Below the pieces are notes generated by a model. The model did not search any database. It was not told where the DNA came from and saw only the letters and a program-made list of their open reading frames with translations. The position numbers and the translations under genes are program-made. A DNA stretch of 64,000 nucleotides from Boswellia sacra (lineage: Eukaryota; Streptophyta; Magnoliopsida; Sapindales; Burseraceae): the NCBI GenBank assembly GCA_013180625.2, contig SNVD02015884.1:62001-126000 (forward strand). The letters run 5' to 3'. Below, one piece after another: positions 59,324 to 64,000 of this stretch; position 1 is the stretch's first letter, and each line of letters starts with the position of its first letter.

Positions 59324-59746
59324 TGTAACGACCGGTCCTCTGTCCGGGTGCACTGCAGCATCGGGACCTTACGGTTGTTCTCGATCGTACAACAATCGGT
59401 ATTGTCCTCTTTGGGAGCCCACAGGCCCCTCACGGTTTTATCCACTTAAGGGAAATGGGGTCTCAAAGGCCACCCTCTTACCCTCTTTTACCCTCGTGAT
59501 GCGTCTCCAGTAGCTCGAATAGTACTCGGTTAGAACCGCGAGAGCCTTTGTAGCAGAGGTCTTGGGTTTGAAGCTGGGGGACGCGTCCTGGGCCTGTGGG
59601 CTCAACAGGAATAAATCCGTGTGGGTAATAGAGGGTGTCCCTTGAGACTCTGTTTTCTAAAACGGACAATACTGACTATTGTGCGATCGAGGACAACCGT
59701 AAGGTCTAATACTGCAGTGAGTCCGGGCAGGAGACCGGTCGTTACA
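59324..59746. mobile_element. Foldback/MITE-like element with long inverted arms
   Basis: 423 bp starting TGTAACGACCGGTCCTCTGT and ending with its inverse (ACCGGTCGTTACA). The arms are about 80-90 bp, imperfect, and include ACGGTTGT.CTCGATCG.ACAA followed by ATTGTCC. The middle is also partly self-complementary. The arms and the centre are both related to 58792-59093. No coding frame and no clear target duplication; GAGCA/TAGCA flank the whole 58792-59746 cluster with one mismatch. Confidence 0.6.
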
Positions 59747-60024
59747 TAGCATGTACAAATCTTGATACTATGTTTTACAAAAGCGGCAGCACCTTTGACT
59801 CATTCAAAATGACTACATGTTGCCTCCTATCTATCATACATTTAAACAAAATCTTCGAGTTAATCGATTTCTTTACACTGGACTGTTCAATCCGGCATTA
59901 AGGAATTGGATAATCCGCTAATGAGACGGTACCTAGCTTTATATATTTATGCATATGTGCTTGTATCTTCCCAGAAAATGATAAACTCACGAGCAGTTGC
60001 TGGCATCATTACATATCTTATTTG

Positions 60025-60034
60025 TATATAAATA
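60025..60034 (+). promoter_or_regulatory. TATA box of the GDSL gene
   Basis: TATATAAATA about 78 bases before the ATG at 60103. Confidence 0.6.
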
Positions 60035-60102
60035 CTTTGAAAATCTTCAGTTTTTAATTGAAGCTTTCATAGAGGATACTGCAGAAAGGACTCTTTATTG
60101 TA

Positions 60103-61891
60103 ATGGCAAAGAGATTTGTTCTTTTGGCGATATCCTTGGCTTTGTCAGTAGTTCTACACTCAGCGAATGCAGAGGTTCCAGCTATTTTCATATTTGGAGA
60201 CTCAACTGCTGATGTTGGGACTAACAACTTCTTGCCCGGAAGCAATGCCAGAGCCGATTTCCCCCACAATGGCATAGATTTTCCTCATGCAAAACCAACT
60301 GGACGCTTCAGTAATGGCCTCAACAGTGCTGATTTGCTGGGTTAGTACAGTTTCCACTTATGAATGATGGTGTATTTGCATTAAGACCAAAATTTACTTC
60401 CAGGGTGGATATGCGTAATCATCTGGTATATCAGGCTCACCTAAGTATTGCACTCGCAATGATTATTATGTTAACCTTTTTTTTGTGTTTTTTCTTGTCC
60501 AGTGAAGCTGATGAGTAACAAGATAAGTCCACCACCATTTCTTGCCTTGAACATTTCAAAAGTTGTCGAAAGTCCTAGCTTTAGGGGCATTAATTTTGCC
60601 TCTGGAGGCTCTGCCCTTCTTGACATAACTGGACAAACGATGGTTAGCAACTCTTACTCTTTAGAAGAAACAAAAAAGTATCCTTTATATGACTCTTTGG
60701 TTAACCAAATATATATTTTTGTTTCTCAGTTAACATTGATGGGGTTTGGAAAGGAGAAAATTACAGGTGCTTCCTCACAAAGCAACCAAAAGAAATGTTA
60801 TCCAATTGAGCGAGCAAATACAGCAATTTTCTACCGTTCATAGCAATCTCACAGCTAAAATAGGTCTAGAAGGGACTCGGAAATTTCTCTCCAAGTCTTT
60901 ACTCTTCATAAGTGTTGGTAGTAATGATATTTTCGGTTATTACCATTCTAATGCTACAAAAAAGCCCAAGCCTGAAGAGTTGATATCAACTCTAGCATTT
61001 GCATATGAAAACTACTTAAGGGTAAGATAGTGCATTTGTTTCGATTTATCTATGCCCAAAAGATTTTTTAATGCTAAAAGCTTAACTTTTAGTATCGTTT
61101 GCCATTTTAGGATAATTCTAATACACGGTAATGAACTTTTATTAACAATCAGGGTTTGTTTAACCTTGGAGCAAGGAAGTTTGGCATCATTAGTGTTCCA
61201 CCTATAGGATGCTGTCCATCTCAAAGGACTTTTAATGCTACTGGGGGTTGCCTGGAGGACTTGAACGACCTTGCAATAGATGTTCATGCAACAATGGAGG
61301 CTCTCATGTCCAAGCTCAGTTCAGAATATGAAGACATGAAGTATTCACTCGCAAACACATATGAAATGACAATAAATGTCATAGAGAACCCTGCTCTATT
61401 CAGTAAGCTAGCTGCTCACTCTAAAAACAATTCTGTTATAATTGTACTTTTTCAATAGAAGATATTTTTCCAGATTCCTTAGATTGGCTCCTCAGCATTT
61501 GCAATTTGGGAGTTGCATTCTTCTAAGGACAGATATTATAGTCTCATGTTACAGTGCCTGGATTGAGTCCAATTATTGTCTTTGACAATGCTGTTTTATA
61601 CACAACTAGAATGCAGAGTTTTGAATGGTATGATCTAACTATTTTTAACCTTCTTTCAATTTATCAGATTTTAAGGAGGTGAAAGCTGCATGTTGTGGTT
61701 GAGGGAAGAAGTTCAATGCAGAATCATTTTGTACACCAGAAGCAAATCTTTGTTCGAATAGGCACAAATACTTGTTCTGGGATTTATTCCACCCTACTCA
61801 GAATGCTTCTAACTTGGCAGCTGTGACCCTCTACAGTGGTGAACCAAGATTTGTATCCCCTATCAACTTTTCTCAGTTGGCTGAGGCATAG
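60103..61891 (+). pseudogene. GDSL esterase/lipase gene with one premature stop
   Basis: Five exons: 60103-60340, 60503-60642, 60767-61021, 61153-61402 and 61668-61891. All join in frame, but TGA at 61700-61702 interrupts the last exon in a Gly/Lys-rich stretch (AACCG, stop, GKKFNAESF). The original codon was probably GGA. The protein has a signal peptide (to HSANAE), block I FIFGDSTADVGTNNF with the nucleophile Ser, block II NFASGGS, block III VGSNDIF, and, after the stop, block V FWDLFHPTQ with the catalytic Asp and His. A product ending at the TGA would lack Asp-His and be inactive. Everything else, including splice sites and the 62 codons after the stop, is intact, so this is a very young null allele, or a sequencing error. 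Intact relatives are secreted plant lipases of about 350-370 residues. The acceptor of exon 3 (TTACAG/GTGCTT) is the least certain border. Confidence 0.85.
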
Positions 61892-62523
61892 CCAAAACCA
61901 GTCCTTGCATTCTCATTCCTAATACATTAGTTGTATTCAAATTCCCAAAAAACGAATTATTGTATCCTTTTTTCTATGTAGATATATTAAATGCTTGCAA
62001 AAGAATAATAAATAGATTTTAAGTGACACAATTGGATGTCACTGAAACTGAAGCTTGTTTTGCTCTTAGAGAACCTGATATTAGAAGTAGGACTCTACCT
62101 TTCAACCTCCTGTCAAATTCTATTGGTTTGTTCAGAAATTAGAACATCATCAAATATTCGTCTCTAAAATTTTAAAACAACATAAAAGTTTTGTAAAATT
62201 ATTGAATGCATAGCTTGTCTTTAAAAAAAAAAAAAAAGCTTAAATGTTTAATATATATTCATTAAAAGTGGGAAAAGAAGGTTGTTGCATACATATATAG
62301 ATGAAACCAGCACAACTGTTGTTAAGATGGTTGATTCGTATCTCTATTTTGATGGATTTACAATGCACAGATACCAAATGCCATAAGGAGTGGAAAAAAT
62401 TTGATCCAATCTTGATGTATTTTAATTGGAACAATAATGTAAAGCTTTCCTTTGCAAGAAAATTAAGTACCAGCCAGGGACCATTGCGACATAATTTTCT
62501 CAGCTGGTCCAGTTTCTGAATGA
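61892..62523. other. Convergent intergenic region
   Basis: Lies between the GDSL gene and the minus-strand kinase gene. AATAATAAATAG near 61995-62015 may be a poly(A) signal, and there is an A15 tract near 62223. No gene. Confidence 0.5.
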
Positions 62524-64000
62524 TTATGACGACTGACTAGAAGTTGTTAAAGAATGTATAGAGTTATCATCTGTAGTCCTAGTTTCATTACAGCCAGACT
62601 CATTATAATGATGCCAGAGTTCTGTTTCTCCTTTGGAACTTATCCCATTTAGGAGCTCATCTTTCTCCCTTTTCATTTTTGACCAGTACTCTGGCTCCTC
62701 AAATAGCTTCAGTATCTGCCCAAAGACAACAACGTCAACCAGGACTCTGAAAACTTCCAAAATATGCATCTAACCTCTTGTGGAATGGAAATTGTATATG
62801 AAATTGTTGTAGGTTAGTGCAGAACATTCATAAAAGGAAGAAGAAAGTTTACCATCTTCATTGTTGGCCTTCTAGAAGAAGAATGCAAGAGACACAGGCG
62901 GGCTGCACACATCATCACTTCCATTTCTTCCTTGTTATAGTCTTCATTCAAGTCAGGATCAATTAGACGTTCGCATAGGCCACAGCTGAGTAAAGTCCTC
63001 GCCTGCAAGTTTATTGGGAAAATATGCTTAAAGCTTTCATATGTGAAACTTTTCACTTCAGTATTAACTCAAAGATTGGAAGTGATTTTTTTTTTCTAAA
63101 TTACCCAAAGTACTAAGCTTTCATGATTTGTCTGGTTTGTTTGAATAGCTTCTTTCCCTGTAATAAGTTCCAGGAGTACAACTCCAAAAGAGTATACATC
63201 AATCTTCTCATCGACCTTTCCATACATCATGTACTCTGGCGCCAAGTATCCAAATGTCCCAACAACATCAACTGGCTTTATGCTTGCTGAAACTTGCTGA
63301 GACTTCTGATGAACAATTGCTGCTCCAAAATCTGAGAGCTGAGAAATCAAATCGTATATATTAAAGATATCAATACACATTTCAATCCATCCAAGTGAAG
63401 TTTAACATGATGATCAGTGGACATTGGAATGTAAATTGAGGTCCAACTTACCTGTGGTTGGCAATTGTCAGAGAGGAGAATGTTGGATGACTTCACATCT
63501 CTATGAATGACAGGAGGGTCACAACAGTGATGCAGGTACTCGAGCGCCTTTGCCACACCAATTGCCACAACCATCCTCTGACTCCACTTGAGTTGTTTCA
63601 AACACTGCTTCAGGCTTCCATTTAGCAAATTGTACACTATGGCATTCATTTCATTGCTACGACAGAACCCAAGAATTTGAACTATGTTCTCATGTTTGAT
63701 TCTTAACAACAACTCTACTTCTCGGAAGAAGTCCTCCTCTGAGCACTGCGTAGCTTTGAGGACTTTGACTGCTGCTATCTGGCCGTGCTCAAGGTTGGCT
63801 CGATAAACCTTACTGTTTCCACCTTGTCCTATCAACATTTCAGGGGTGAAATTTTTAGTAATACAATTGAGCTCTTGTGATGTGAAATGCCTGCTGGATC
63901 CCTCAGCTTCTAGGAGTGCCAATCTTTGAGAAAGCTTTTGCGTTAAGAAGTCCGGAACCGGCACTGTTTTCTCTAAACTGTAGAGTCTCATATCATGAAC
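62524..64000 (-). CDS. Receptor-like cytoplasmic serine/threonine kinase, 3' part (5' end outside window)
   Basis: Minus-strand exons in coding order: 64000-63452 (partial), 63338-63105, 63002-62853 and 62715-62524, all phase 0; 374 residues are visible. The kinase domain is complete. It has the glycine loop [10 protein letters not shown], the ATP lysine AAVKVLK, the catalytic loop [12 protein letters not shown] (in LSDFGAA), [19 protein letters not shown] and [17 protein letters not shown]. The arginine in HRD marks an RD kinase. No membrane helix or ectodomain is visible in the window. The [13 protein letters not shown] lead-in and the [19 protein letters not shown] block resemble RLCK proteins that carry an N-terminal universal-stress-protein domain (the At1g77280/At2g16750 type); that part would lie to the right. 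The tail after the kinase is polar ([15 protein letters not shown]..). Substrates are unknown. Confidence 0.87.

Noticed and set aside
1..64000. CRISPR array, operon, prophage or bacterial-type defence system
   Set aside because: The window is plant nuclear DNA with spliced genes; repeats found are transposon or duplication derived, and no spacer-repeat pattern exists.

Overview
This is eukaryotic, plant nuclear DNA, almost certainly from a eudicot. The genes have introns with GT..AG borders, the intergenic DNA is AT-rich, and the gene content is plant-specific: SAUR, lysine/histidine transporter-like, NIN-like protein, SK-type dehydrin, companion of cellulose synthase, cpSRP43, SKU5-similar protein, GDSL lipase and a receptor-like kinase. 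A woody rosid such as Citrus would fit, but I cannot prove the species.

Layout. 1-600 holds a decayed SAUR gene. 660-2840 is an AT-rich tandem duplication whose first copy carries a hAT-like insertion with an 8-bp target duplication. 5340-25465 is a head-to-tail array of three amino-acid transporter genes of the LHT8/AATL1 type (6326-8970, 12264-15340, 20663-23588). They share five exons with identical intron phases and differ by exactly one 15-bp coding repeat unit per copy. Copy-specific insertions lie in the promoters and introns, and a CACTA-like terminus sits where the promoter homology of copy 3 begins. 25521-34434 holds two direct copies of an AT-rich repeat flanking a 3'-truncated, twice-broken NIN-like (NLP) gene; the first repeat copy was split by a 5.1-kb Ty3/gypsy retrotransposon (25787-30881, minus strand, LTRs nearly identical, coding frame dead). 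34.4-40.4 kb is AT-rich with tandem repeats and no convincing gene.

40521-42536 is a fourth, diverged LHT-like transporter with the same intron pattern. 44791-45538 is a three-K-segment dehydrin with a DRE/CRT core upstream. 46055-48328 (minus) is a companion-of-cellulose-synthase-like membrane protein, convergent with the dehydrin. 50053-51204 (minus) is intronless cpSRP43. 55542-58267 is an SKS-type multicopper-oxidase-like protein without its copper ligands. 58792-59746 is a cluster of inverted repeats. 60103-61891 is a GDSL esterase/lipase gene interrupted by one TGA before its catalytic Asp-His block. 62524-64000 (minus) is the 3' part of a receptor-like cytoplasmic kinase gene that runs off the window.

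These are independent plant genes, not a pathway cluster; only the LHT8-type genes form a family array. I saw no sign of a novel defence or mobile system. The most informative features are the stepwise LHT8 array, the paralogous empty sites that date two insertions, and the nearly intact GDSL and NLP genes with defined lesions. Exon borders were assigned by hand from splice signals, reading frame and family similarity and have not been checked against transcripts.
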